Shown: positions 6,968-15,052 of the stretch, piece by piece
Layout: every line of letters begins with the position of its first letter
How positions within the stretch are numbered: position 1 is the first letter of the stretch
Source: Prevotella sp. BV3P1
GTDB lineage: Bacteria; Bacteroidota; Bacteroidia; Bacteroidales; Bacteroidaceae
Assembly (NCBI RefSeq): GCF_000479005.1
Contig: NZ_AWXC01000046.1
Span: 1-64,000, forward strand
Direction of reading: 5' to 3'
Length of the DNA: 64,000 nucleotides
Translations under genes and position numbers: made by a program
Notes under the pieces: generated by a model
The model's input: the letters and a program-made list of their open reading frames with translations, nothing else
Database searches by the model: none
Told to the model about the DNA's origin: nothing

Positions 6968-8305
6968 ATGAAAGTATTCAAACTATATTGCATTTCCGCA
7001 TGCTTGCTCATCATTGCTTTTTTGTCATCTTGTTCAGATGCTGAATATCGTCAAGCTATTCCAAAGTCAAGCACTGCTTTAGTCTCGTTTGACGTCAGCA
7101 AGATAAGTGGGGTAAACAGCGCCACATTACTGAAAGTACTGCTCCGAATGAAGAATTTGGATGAGAGTGGTATCGATTTGACGCACAAGATTTATCTTTT
7201 TGAATCGCCTGACGGGAATTTAGGAATCTGTGCGAAAGTGCAGGACAAAGGGAAGTTGGAGCAAATGTTCGTGAAGATGAACAGCAGGCCCGTGAAGTAT
7301 CGTGAGGCCTATTTTGCACAAGTTAATGACTCTTGGATTGCTGGTTACAATGATCAGTCGCTCTTAATCATGGGTCCTTTGCCTGTTACTGCGCAGGAAG
7401 TCATGAAAGGCACGATGGCCAAATATCTGCAACAAGACGAGGAAAACAGCGTGATAGCTTCTCCTATGTTTGAAAAGTTGGAGGGTATTGACAGTCCTAT
7501 GGCGATGGTGGCACAGGCGAAAGCCTTGCCTGAACAGCTTGTTGCACCGATGACGTTAGGCACTCCGAAGGGTATAGATGGGTCACAAGTGCTGATAGCA
7601 GCTGAAATGAGTATCGAAAAACGATGCCTGACCATCGAAGGCAGACCATTTTCTTTTAACCAACGTATCAATCAAGAGATTGAAGAGTCGTTCAAAGTAT
7701 ATCGTCCCATCACCGATGCTTACCTGCAATCCATGTCAAACGAGGCCTTGTTGGGCATGTTCGTGAACGTAGATGGGCAGAAGTTTTTGCCCATTTTGCA
7801 GCAGAACAAGGGCCTTCAAGTGTTGCTGACGGGTATCAATCAGGCGATAGACATGGACAACATCATCCGCAGTGTCAATGGTGACATGTGCATCATTGTT
7901 CCAAACTATTCCGATGGAGCCATTCAATTGTCGATGGCCGCGCATCTTGCGCATACAAAATGGCTGGCTGATGTTCCCTATTGGAAGCAGTCAGTGCCGC
8001 AAGGTGCTAAATTGACGGATGCCGGTAAGAATATCTACTCCTATTCAGATGGCAAAACCAACTTTTGTTTCGGGGTGAGTGAGGACAAGCAGTTCTTCAG
8101 CGGTAGCAGCAAACAAGAAGCGTTGGCTTCAATCGGTAGGGCGAAAACACCACTGCCCATTCAGCTGCAAACTCAAATCAAAGGGCAGAAAATGGTCATG
8201 GTGATTCATTTTAACGACGTGCGCAATGAAACGATGAAAGTGTTTGTTGATTTACTGAAACCCGTGTTTGGACCTGTCAACACCATGGTATATAAATTGA
8301 AATAA
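6968..8305 (+). CDS. DUF4836-like lipoprotein
   Basis: A 445-residue predicted lipoprotein (lipobox Leu-Ser-Ser-Cys, Cys22). After the signal, IPKSSTALVSFDVSKISG begins a pattern typical of Bacteroidota DUF4836 proteins, in which a 'values kept non-negative' type repeat is followed by a long beta-rich region; assignment is by resemblance only. No catalytic motif seen. The stop is 3 bp before the ABC ATPase start, and the permease overlaps that gene, so the three probably make one system with this lipoprotein as the periplasmic or surface partner. It is separated from rsmE by 94 bp with no recognisable promoter. Confidence 0.65.
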   Translation: MKVFKLYCISACLLIIAFLSSCSDAEYRQAIPKSSTALVSFDVSKISGVNSATLLKVLLRMKNLDESGIDLTHKIYLFESPDGNLGICAKVQDKGKLEQMFVKMNSRPVKYREAYFAQVNDSWIAGYNDQSLLIMGPLPVTAQEVMKGTMAKYLQQDEENSVIASPMFEKLEGIDSPMAMVAQAKALPEQLVAPMTLGTPKGIDGSQVLIAAEMSIEKRCLTIEGRPFSFNQRINQEIEESFKVYRPITDAYLQSMSNEALLGMFVNVDGQKFLPILQQNKGLQVLLTGINQAIDMDNIIRSVNGDMCIIVPNYSDGAIQLSMAAHLAHTKWLADVPYWKQSVPQGAKLTDAGKNIYSYSDGKTNFCFGVSEDKQFFSGSSKQEALASIGRAKTPLPIQLQTQIKGQKMVMVIHFNDVRNETMKVFVDLLKPVFGPVNTMVYKLK

Positions 8306-8308
8306 AAG

Positions 8309-8953
8309 GTGGAGAGTATCACATTGAACAAGGTTCTGCCGCATGTCTTTTCACATGTGCAAGGATTAGTGTCGGATGTTTGGAATGAAGAAATCACCTT
8401 CCACAAGGGACATTATTATCTGTTGGAAGCCAATTCTGGCAAAGGAAAGAGTACGTTTTGTAGTTATTTGATAGGGTATCGGCGTGATTTCGATGGAAAA
8501 ATCTTGTTTGACGAGCAGAATATCAACGCACTCACAATCAAAGACTGGGCAGAAATACGCACCCGGCAGGTCAGTTATCTCTTTCAAGAGTTGCGCTTGT
8601 TTCCCGAATTAACCGCTCTTGAGAACGTTATGATTAAGAACAACATGACGCATTTCAAGACCAAAGCGCAAATTCTTGATTGGTTTGATGAATTGGACAT
8701 CGCTGACAAGGTGAATGTCAGGATAGGACAGATGTCCTTTGGACAGCAACAACGAGTGGCACTAATACGCTCGCTCGTCCAACCTTTTGATTTCTTGTTG
8801 GCAGACGAACCCATCAGTCACCTCGATGAAGACAACTCCAACACCATGGCACAAGTTCTCTTGCGTGAGGCTACCCACCAAGGAGCAGGCGTCATTGTTA
8901 CGAGTATCGGCAAACATCTGGCTTTAAAATATGATAAGGTTGTAAGATTATGA
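8309..8953 (+). CDS. ABC transporter ATP-binding protein with altered motifs
   Basis: A 214-residue ABC ATPase. Walker A is ANSGKGKST (residues 41-49, Ala replacing the usual first Gly). The signature is MSFGQ (142-146) instead of LSGGQ, followed by QQRVALIRSL. Walker B is FDFLLADEP (Asp166, Glu167), and the D-loop is SHLD. The switch histidine appears absent: the segment reads IVTSIGKH with Ser199 where His is expected. The start is GTG at 8309, 3 bp after the lipoprotein stop. It overlaps the permease start by 4 bp. The altered signature and H-loop suggest slow or regulatory ATPase activity, as in mechanotransmission ABC systems, but that is inference. Confidence 0.85.
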   Translation: MESITLNKVLPHVFSHVQGLVSDVWNEEITFHKGHYYLLEANSGKGKSTFCSYLIGYRRDFDGKILFDEQNINALTIKDWAEIRTRQVSYLFQELRLFPELTALENVMIKNNMTHFKTKAQILDWFDELDIADKVNVRIGQMSFGQQQRVALIRSLVQPFDFLLADEPISHLDEDNSNTMAQVLLREATHQGAGVIVTSIGKHLALKYDKVVRL

Positions 8954-10143
8954 CGCTTGTTTGGAAACTTCTTCGGCAACATGTGAGCATTCCTCAGTTT
9001 GTAGGTTTTTTCTTTGCAAACCTGTTTGGAATGATTGTCATTCTTTTAGGATATCAGTTTTATCGTGACGTCATGCCTGTGTTTAACAGCGATGACAGCT
9101 TCATGAAGGCCGATTATCTCACCATCAGTAAGAAAACAGGAACGACTTCCACCATCAGTGGTGAAGACAACACGTTCAATGGGGCAGAGATTGAAGAATT
9201 AAAGCAGCAGCCTTTTGTCAAAAAGTTGGGCGCATTCACCTCGGCCGAGTATAAGGTGAACGTAACGCTGTACGTGAAGGAAACTAAATTGCTTGATTCC
9301 GAATTCTTTTTCGAGAGCATTCCCGATTCGTTTGTCGATGTTCCGCTTGCCCAATGGCATTATCAGGAAGGCAGCAAGACGGTACCCATCATCCTACCCA
9401 GGTCATACATCACCATGTATAACTTCGGCTATGCGCGCAATCACTCATTACCGAGCATCTCTGAAGGCGTGGTGGGAATGCTGAATGTACGGATGGCCAT
9501 TCATGGCAATGGTAAGGATGAAGTGTTTGAAGGAAAAGTCATTGGTTTCTCAAGTAAATTGAACTCCATCCTTGTTCCCATGTCATTCATGTCGTGGAGT
9601 AACCATCACTTTGCGCCAAATGCTACGAGTGCCCCCAACAGACTGATTGCTGACGTGTCGAGCACGCGCGATGATGCCATCGCAAAATACTTGGATAGCC
9701 ATGCGTATGAGATAGAAGACAGTAATCTTGCCAACGAGAAGGCCATCTCGTTCTTATCGTTAGTCGTGTCAATCGTGATGGTTGTGGGCCTGTTTATATG
9801 CCTCTTGAGCTTTTATATCCTACTTTTAAGTATTTATCTTCTCGTGCAAAAAAATGCGTATAAACTTGAAAATCTCTTACTGATAGGCTATCGTCCGCTG
9901 CAGGTGTCGAAGCCATACATCTTTCTAACACTCATGCTGAATGTCGCAGTTTTGCTGATAGCCGTTCTGGCTGTGTATTGTATACGGGATTACTACATTG
10001 AAATACTGTATACCATGCTTCCAAGCATTGACAAAACCAGTATGCTTCCTACTTGTTTATTGGGGTTTGTTATCCTGGCGATTGTATCTTTCATCAATAG
10101 TTTGATTATCCATCGCAGAATCTCTGCTTTGTACAAAAAATAA
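8950..10143 (+). CDS. ABC transporter permease, FtsX/MacB-like topology
   Basis: A 397-residue membrane protein with the four-helix plan of FtsX/MacB/LolC permeases. There is one helix near residues 15-40, a soluble periplasmic domain of about 220 residues, then three helices near 265-300, 330-355 and 365-388. The short cytoplasmic link between helices 2 and 3 (NAYKLENLLLIGYRPLQVSKPYI) is the usual coupling-helix site. Proteins of this type do not form a classical pore; they couple ATP hydrolysis to periplasmic events such as lipoprotein sorting, efflux or wall-hydrolase activation. It overlaps the ATPase by 4 bp. Substrate unknown; the DUF4836 lipoprotein upstream is the likely partner. Confidence 0.75.
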   Translation: MTLVWKLLRQHVSIPQFVGFFFANLFGMIVILLGYQFYRDVMPVFNSDDSFMKADYLTISKKTGTTSTISGEDNTFNGAEIEELKQQPFVKKLGAFTSAEYKVNVTLYVKETKLLDSEFFFESIPDSFVDVPLAQWHYQEGSKTVPIILPRSYITMYNFGYARNHSLPSISEGVVGMLNVRMAIHGNGKDEVFEGKVIGFSSKLNSILVPMSFMSWSNHHFAPNATSAPNRLIADVSSTRDDAIAKYLDSHAYEIEDSNLANEKAISFLSLVVSIVMVVGLFICLLSFYILLLSIYLLVQKNAYKLENLLLIGYRPLQVSKPYIFLTLMLNVAVLLIAVLAVYCIRDYYIEILYTMLPSIDKTSMLPTCLLGFVILAIVSFINSLIIHRRISALYKK

Positions 10144-10385
10144 AAAAAGGCAATGGTCTTCACAGATAATCGCCTTCAAATCTTCAATAGGTATTAGTCC
10201 TTTAAGGTAAAAAGATTGTTTTCAGGATAACACTTGCAAAGTTAATGTTTTTTTTGAATCCTCCAAACCTTTTTAGTTATTTTTTTTATAATAATAAAAA
10301 TGTATCCTTAAAGGTGCAGATGTTTGCTGTTTTTCAAATCTGAATGTGGCATCGGTCAATCTCTGTGTTACATGCATTCTCCATC

Positions 10386-10517
10386 AAAAGCAATGAGTTT
10401 AGCCAACAATAGCATTGAGTTTGTCATCCAATAGCATTGAGTTTGCTCTCCAATAGCAATGACTTTGGCAACCAATAGCAATGAGTTTCCACTCCAACAT
10501 GCATGCTCTTACGGTGC
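10386..10517. repeat. 22-bp tandem array B (6 units)
   Basis: Six units of exactly 22 bp start at 10386, 10408, 10430, 10452, 10474 and 10496. Units 2 to 5 are the clearest in the window: each begins AATAGCA, then WTGASTTT, and ends in CC. Unit 6 changes to ACATGCATGCTCTT. The array occupies the middle of the 443-bp gap between convergent genes (permease and xanthine permease). The rest of that gap is AT-rich with no strong terminator that I can see. Confidence 0.9.
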
Positions 10518-10586
10518 AAGTTTCATGTTGTCTTGGAAACGGCACAGGTTTGGTGTGTCACGATTGGATGAATGTTCGGGGATAAC

Positions 10587-11957
10587 CTATTCTTTAATCT
10601 TGATAAATGCATTTGTCAGGATGGCTGTGAGTCCACCTGTTGTAATGCCGGAAGAAAAAATGTTTTTGATGGTTTCCGGCATGTGATCCAGTATACCAGG
10701 AACCATTTCTACGCTAAGTCCCAGGGCAAAACTGATGGCCATCACCAATACTGCCTTTCGGTTGATTTGGGTTGATGCGATGATTTTGATGCCTGCAGCT
10801 GCCACGGTTCCAAACATCAGCAGCGTTGCGCCACCAAGTACCGGAGCCGGAATTAAGGAAAACACCAATCCAACAACTGGGAACAGTCCTAAGACGACCA
10901 GCGCTCCGGCAATGTAGTAGCCCACATAGCGGCTGGCAATGCCTGTTAATTGAATCATTCCGTTGTTCTGTGCGAAGATTGAATTGGGGAAAGAGTTGAA
11001 CACAGCGGCTAACATTGAGTTGAAACCATCGGCCAGAATGCCGCCCGATGCTCTTTTTTCAAATACTTCACCTTCGATGGGTTCTCCAGAAATCAGCGAG
11101 TTGGCCGTGATGTCTCCGTATGCTTCAATGGCCGTTATGAGGTAAACCAGTCCCAAAGCTATAAGGGCCGATATGTCAAAGCGGAATCCGTATTTGAATG
11201 GAACGGGAATGATAAAGCCTCCATAGCTTTGAATGGAATCCAAGTGAATCATGCCCATGAGATAGGCAGCGATGCACCCAATGAGGAGCCCTAACACGAT
11301 TGAACTCATTCGAAGAAAGCGGTTGCTCGAACGATTGAAGATGATGATGCTAAACAGCACAAGCGCCGCCAACCCAAGGTTTACCATAGAACCAAACGAT
11401 CCGTCAGCTTCGGCTGCAGCACCACCACCACATGAGTTGATTCCGGCTTTAACCAGCGACATGCCTATCAGCGTGACGACGACTCCGGAGACCAGTGGCG
11501 TGATGATTTTGCGTGTGTACTTCAATAGGCGGCTCACAAGCATTTCGACAACAGAGGCGAACATGCAGGCGGTAAATATATAGGATAAAGCCATTTCGGT
11601 GTTCATCTTGCCACCCACCATGCCAAGCATACCGGCTCCGATAATGGGGCCTATGAAGGAGAAGCTGGTGCCTTGGATGCACAAGAGTCCTGTACCAATG
11701 GGACCAATGCGGTGACATTGTATGAATGTGGCGACGCCAGAAACGAACAATGACATGGAAACCAAGAATCCTGTTGTTTCCAAATTAAAATTAAGCGCAT
11801 TCGAAATAATCAGCGGTGGGGTGATGATGGCTACGAAGATGGCCAGCAAGTGCTGAAGTGCAGCAAAAATACTTTCTCGGAGAGCTGGGCGGTCGTGAAG
11901 GCCATAAATCAAGTCAGTCGACTTTGACCTTACTTGTTCTTGTTCTGTTGCGTTCAT
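10587..11957 (-). CDS. pbuX: Xanthine permease, NCS2 family
   Basis: A 456-residue nucleobase:cation symporter-2 family transporter with 12-14 membrane spans. Visible family features include the CIQGTSFSFIGPI segment and the ALGLVYLITAIEAYGDITANS helix carrying the substrate-binding Glu, then QNNGMIQLTGIASRYVGYY. The longest frame begins 21 codons upstream, but that would overlap the 3' end of xpt; ATG at 11957 gives a normal NCS2 N-terminus (NATEQEQVRSKSTDLIYGLHDRP). Being 29 bp downstream of xpt on the same strand points to xanthine rather than uracil as substrate; urate or other purines are possible. Confidence 0.85.
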   Translation of the reverse strand: MNATEQEQVRSKSTDLIYGLHDRPALRESIFAALQHLLAIFVAIITPPLIISNALNFNLETTGFLVSMSLFVSGVATFIQCHRIGPIGTGLLCIQGTSFSFIGPIIGAGMLGMVGGKMNTEMALSYIFTACMFASVVEMLVSRLLKYTRKIITPLVSGVVVTLIGMSLVKAGINSCGGGAAAEADGSFGSMVNLGLAALVLFSIIIFNRSSNRFLRMSSIVLGLLIGCIAAYLMGMIHLDSIQSYGGFIIPVPFKYGFRFDISALIALGLVYLITAIEAYGDITANSLISGEPIEGEVFEKRASGGILADGFNSMLAAVFNSFPNSIFAQNNGMIQLTGIASRYVGYYIAGALVVLGLFPVVGLVFSLIPAPVLGGATLLMFGTVAAAGIKIIASTQINRKAVLVMAISFALGLSVEMVPGILDHMPETIKNIFSSGITTGGLTAILTNAFIKIKE

Positions 11958-11986
11958 TTCTTTTGGTGCAATTAATAGGAATATGG

Positions 11987-12565
11987 TTACTTTTCTGTGG
12001 TTTTTAATTTGATTTGGCAATCGTCCAGCGATTCAATCATGGCCAACGATTCGCATCTCACGCCTTCTGCTTCTATCCCGTCACGTCCATGTTGGAAGGT
12101 TTTTTCAATGATAAAGCCCATCCCAACCAGTTCTGCACCGGCCTGCCGGCATAGGTCGATGATGCCTTTGGCGGCATTTCCATAGGCCAGGAAGTCGTCA
12201 ATGAAAACCACTTTGTCGTTAGGTGTCAGATAATCCTTGCTGATAACGACGTTGTATTCACGCTGTTTGGTGAATGAGAAGACCGTGGTGGATAAGATGT
12301 TGTCCATCGTTGACGGTTTTTTCTTCTTGGCGAATACCACCGGAAGGTCCAGAAGTAACCCCATAACGATGGCAGGAGCAATGCCCGAGGCTTCGATGGT
12401 TAAGATTTTGTTGATTTCCGTTGAGGCGTAACGTTTGATGAATTCGATGGCGATGGCTTTCATAAGGTTGGGATCCATCTGGTGGTTGATAAATTTATCT
12501 ACTTTCAATATGCCACCGGGATAGCATTTGCCGTCTTTCAGAATGCGGTCTATTAATGTTTTCAT
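11987..12565 (-). CDS. xpt: Xanthine phosphoribosyltransferase
   Basis: Converts xanthine and PRPP to XMP in purine salvage, in the cytoplasm. It has the type I PRTase fold: [19 protein letters not shown] near the N-terminus, [10 protein letters not shown], and the PRPP motif [16 protein letters not shown]. The C-terminus [33 protein letters not shown] is very like Bacillus Xpt. 192 residues from ATG at 12565; a second ATG at 12574 is possible, and the longest frame (to 12631) runs through the promoter. It forms an operon with the xanthine permease. I see no purine riboswitch; instead the very short leader holds an inverted repeat. Confidence 0.92.
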   Translation of the reverse strand: MKTLIDRILKDGKCYPGGILKVDKFINHQMDPNLMKAIAIEFIKRYASTEINKILTIEASGIAPAIVMGLLLDLPVVFAKKKKPSTMDNILSTTVFSFTKQREYNVVISKDYLTPNDKVVFIDDFLAYGNAAKGIIDLCRQAGAELVGMGFIIEKTFQHGRDGIEAEGVRCESLAMIESLDDCQIKLKTTEK

Positions 12566-12570
12566 CTTTT

Positions 12571-12588
12571 GCATTATAAAAATAATGC
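12571..12588 (-). promoter_or_regulatory. Inverted repeat in the xpt leader
   Basis: GCATTAT (12571-12577) and ATAATGC (12582-12588) form a perfect 7-bp dyad with a 4-nt spacer, between the -7 box and the xpt start, overlapping the alternative ATG at 12574. It could be a repressor operator at the transcription start or a small hairpin limiting ribosome access. Confidence 0.5.
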
Positions 12589-12591
12589 ATG

Positions 12592-12599
12592 CAAAGTTA
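12592..12599 (-). promoter_or_regulatory. -7 box (TAACTTTG) for xpt-pbuX
   Basis: TAACTTTG on the minus strand fits TAnnTTTG and lies 26 nt before the preferred xpt start. No TTTG at -33 spacing was found. Confidence 0.6.
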
Positions 12600-12661
12600 C
12601 TAAAAAAATGTAAAGCACAGAAAGATGACAAACTATTTTTTCTTGCCGCTTGTGTCGTGCT

Positions 12662-13306
12662 TCACTTGATGCTATCGCTTGGTAGTTCGGTGGCTGTTGA
12701 TTGGTCTATTTGTTGTTTGCAGCCGTTGATCATGTTTTCAATTTGTGTCATACGGTATTTCAACCCAGGTTTGTATCCGTAATGTCGATAGTAGGAGCGT
12801 GCGCTTTCAAAATACTCAAGTGCATTTTCCCAATCCTTCTTGAACAGATAACAGAACCCAAGACAGTAGAAGGCATCGGCTTTTTCGTTGTCATGGCATA
12901 CGTTCAGCATCTTTTCATAGCATGGGATGGCTGCTCCGTATTGTTTTAATTGAAAGTGACTTTCAGCGTTGGTATAATAATAGACTGATTGTTCGTGAGG
13001 TGCGAAGACGGTGATACTCGGCATAACTGAGTCCAGATACAGGCATGCCTGCTCGTATTTCCACTGATGATAGTAGCAAACGCCGATGTAAGCCTTATAC
13101 CTTTGGTTGAGAAGGTATTCCTGGTCAAGTTTATGGAACAGTAAAAGAGCCTCATGATACTTCTCACTTTGAAAGTATTCTAGAGCCATGTTCAGTCGAT
13201 CTTTGTCACTGATGGGGCGGTTGTGAATGGCATCTGCCGGGCTGTTTTGGCTTAACAGTAACGCGAGGGTGGCCAACCCTATCATCAGATAGTGCTTCGG
13301 CTTCAT
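12662..13306 (-). CDS. Secreted tetratricopeptide-repeat protein
   Basis: A 214-residue protein with an N-terminal signal (PKHYLMIGLATLALLLSQNSPADA) and TPR-like helical repeats from about residue 40 to 190: LNMALEYFQSEKYHEALLLFHKLDQ, YKAYIGVCYYHQWKYEQACLYLDSV, YYYTNAESHFQLKQYGAAIPCYEKM, and AFYCLGFCYLFKKDWENALEYFESA. It probably works as a periplasmic protein-binding scaffold; no enzyme motif. I use the ATG at 13306 because the longer frame would overlap the upstream peptidase gene. It lies 10 bp after the M64 peptidase stop and 96 bp from the xpt promoter region, so it is likely the last gene of a three-gene unit. Confidence 0.75.
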   Translation of the reverse strand: MKPKHYLMIGLATLALLLSQNSPADAIHNRPISDKDRLNMALEYFQSEKYHEALLLFHKLDQEYLLNQRYKAYIGVCYYHQWKYEQACLYLDSVMPSITVFAPHEQSVYYYTNAESHFQLKQYGAAIPCYEKMLNVCHDNEKADAFYCLGFCYLFKKDWENALEYFESARSYYRHYGYKPGLKYRMTQIENMINGCKQQIDQSTATELPSDSIK

Positions 13307-13316
13307 GCTATGTTCC

Positions 13317-14576
13317 TCATTTTGTGTAGAAATCAATAACGCGTTGGATGGATCGTTGGCACACAGGACAAAACTCTGGTGTATCGTTTGTGCGCATTCT
13401 ACAGTCGTGTGACGCGCGGTAAATGCCTTTCAGCGAGTAGCCTGCGCCTTCTATCAGTCCCACAGAAGGTACATTTCCCATCATGTCTTGCCATTTGTCA
13501 GAAAACTTAACCTTGGTTGTTATGTTTTGTTCCCATGGTTCGATGTCAGGCGGATACATGGGGATTTCCTCGAAATCGTAGGCATATTCGTCGGCAAGTC
13601 CAGCAAAGCTGTGGCCAAACTCATGAACGACCACAGGTTTGAACGATGGATGATGGGTCATTGACAGGTTGTATGAATTGAGAATACCGCCGCCTCCGTA
13701 CTGATGAGTGTTCACCAAGATGATGATATGTTCGTATGGAAGTCCTGCCAGCCAGTCGTGAACGGTCTTCAACCGCAATGTAGTAAGATAACGGTTGCTA
13801 TAAAACGTGTCAAAATGCGAGTGCAGAGCAGTATTCTTCCACAAACCTTTAGAAGGCTCGCTTGTGCCGCTGTCAGCCGAAGGAGCTTTGACTGCTATGA
13901 TGTTGAACCTGTTTCTCATAGTCTTAAAAGGCTCATGCGCAAACAACGCCTCGGTGGCTTCGGTGGCATCTTTCAGGAAGATGTCCATCTCGTCAGTGCG
14001 ATATCCCTCTGCCAGAAAGGCGATGTGGATGCAGCGGGAGGTGTCTTTGGCTGTCTGTAATGTTTCAAATGGAGTACGGTTTCGTTCTCCGATGTGCTTG
14101 ATCAAGATGTCATTTGGTGCGACTGTGTGTGTTAGTTGGGTCATCGTCTCACGCCTGTTGTCATTCAAGGTCACCGTAATGTCAACGGTGTCCTTGGGCA
14201 TTGGAACGAGAAATACGTTCTCGAAGGCTCTGCTTGTGTGCTTGGCTTCATCGTAAGTGAGCCATTCTTGAAACAACGTAGAAAACGAATTGCGGTAGAG
14301 AGTGCGCTTCGTGCGGTGGTCGCGGACGGTTATTTGGCCGTTTCCTTCCATGGGTAATTCGGCCAACCGCTGTCTTTTTCCATACCATCGGGGCATGACA
14401 TTCAATTGATCAACGGCGATGTGTTGCTGGTTCGCATTGCCCGAAAAAATATAATCAATGCGCAACGTGCTGTCCGAAAATACTTTGTTGAAGTCCTGCG
14501 CGTTCACGTTTGCTGACATGAATAGGCACAGAATACATGGGAGCGTATAGGTTAGGTAAGTCTTTATGTTCATCAT
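13317..14576 (-). CDS. Secreted M64-family metallopeptidase
   Basis: A 419-residue exported protein (signal NIKTYLTYTLPCILCLFMSANVNA, cut near residue 27). The zinc motif HEFGHSFAGLAD places His318, Glu319, His322 and Asp329 in the HExxHxxxxxxD pattern of M64, the family of the Clostridium ramosum IgA protease and many Bacteroidota proteins annotated 'IgA peptidase M64'. An N-terminal beta-rich domain (about 30-170) precedes the catalytic one, starting at IHIAFLAEGYRTDEMDIFLKDA. Whether it cleaves immunoglobulin is not shown by sequence. Two adjacent ATGs (14576, 14573) are equivalent starts. It is adjacent to the HPPK-like gene, with no gap. Confidence 0.8.
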   Translation of the reverse strand: MMNIKTYLTYTLPCILCLFMSANVNAQDFNKVFSDSTLRIDYIFSGNANQQHIAVDQLNVMPRWYGKRQRLAELPMEGNGQITVRDHRTKRTLYRNSFSTLFQEWLTYDEAKHTSRAFENVFLVPMPKDTVDITVTLNDNRRETMTQLTHTVAPNDILIKHIGERNRTPFETLQTAKDTSRCIHIAFLAEGYRTDEMDIFLKDATEATEALFAHEPFKTMRNRFNIIAVKAPSADSGTSEPSKGLWKNTALHSHFDTFYSNRYLTTLRLKTVHDWLAGLPYEHIIILVNTHQYGGGGILNSYNLSMTHHPSFKPVVVHEFGHSFAGLADEYAYDFEEIPMYPPDIEPWEQNITTKVKFSDKWQDMMGNVPSVGLIEGAGYSLKGIYRASHDCRMRTNDTPEFCPVCQRSIQRVIDFYTK

Positions 14577-14960
14577 TCAATGCTTAATAAATTCAATTTC
14601 TTTCATTAACTCTTGTATATAGTCGCGTTGCCAGTCGTTTATGTGCAGCTTATTGTCACCATACAGCAAGATGTCGATGTCCATTTGGATGCGATTGAGC
14701 GATCTTTCAGCCCTCGTATCACCACATATTTGTTCCATACTTTTCACCTTTTCGGTGAGATCTTCAAGGGATTCTTCCACCTTTGTGTATGCCAAACAGT
14801 TGTAAAATAGGTCTGATGCCATGCCAATGGCCTGAGTCCTCTTCGTTGTAGTGAACTTCATGTCAGGCCAAGTGTCAACCAACAGTCGCCTAACTTGTTT
14901 CATGTTGCGCTCTTGCTTGATGTTCGTTCCCAATGCTAAGATGACTCGTTTGCTGTCCAT
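14577..14960 (-). CDS. Short HPPK (FolK)-like protein
   Basis: A 127-residue protein resembling 6-hydroxymethyl-7,8-dihydropterin pyrophosphokinase of folate synthesis: ILALGTNIKQERNMKQVRRLL matches the N-terminal glycine-loop region, and RSLNRIQMDIDILLYG matches the acidic DxD segment that binds magnesium. It is about 30 residues shorter than typical FolK (around 158). It lacks the usual PHP...R...L C-terminal part and replaces the RGPRxLDLD signature by SLNRIQMDID. It may be a minimal enzyme of the Bacteroidota or a repurposed derivative. It heads a unit with the M64 peptidase and TPR protein, which gives no support to a folate role. Confidence 0.65.
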   Translation of the reverse strand: MDSKRVILALGTNIKQERNMKQVRRLLVDTWPDMKFTTTKRTQAIGMASDLFYNCLAYTKVEESLEDLTEKVKSMEQICGDTRAERSLNRIQMDIDILLYGDNKLHINDWQRDYIQELMKEIEFIKH

Positions 14961-14965
14961 TTGTA

Positions 14966-14973
14966 CAAAATTA
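14966..14973 (-). promoter_or_regulatory. -7 box (TAATTTTG) only 5 nt from the HPPK-like start codon
   Basis: TAATTTTG on the minus strand ends 5 nt before the ATG at 14960. Transcription would start at or just before the start codon, so the mRNA may be leaderless. No clear -33 element. Confidence 0.5.
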
Positions 14974-15026
14974 CTAATAATTATTAAACGTCTACCTCTC
15001 TATTCTGCTTTTTTTATGATTTTATG

Positions 15027-15034
15027 TAACTTTG
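15027..15034 (+). promoter_or_regulatory. -7 box (TAACTTTG) for the glucosaminidase gene
   Basis: TAACTTTG fits the consensus and sits 18 nt before the ATG at 15053. It overlaps the in-frame TTG at 15032, which therefore cannot be the start. Divergent from the promoter at 14966-14973. Confidence 0.6.
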
Positions 15035-15052
15035 TCAATAATTTCAATGTTC

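Noticed and set aside
10144..10190. Terminator after the ABC permease
   Set aside because: AAGGC and GCCTT could pair, but the intervening bases do not extend the stem and no T-run follows.
10386..10517. CRISPR array
   Set aside because: The 22-bp units have no constant repeat with unique spacers, drift in sequence throughout, and have no cas genes nearby; 22 bp total period is too short for repeat plus spacer.
10459..10775. Plus-strand frames over the xanthine permease 3' end
   Set aside because: They mix array sequence with antisense of the permease and show no protein family.
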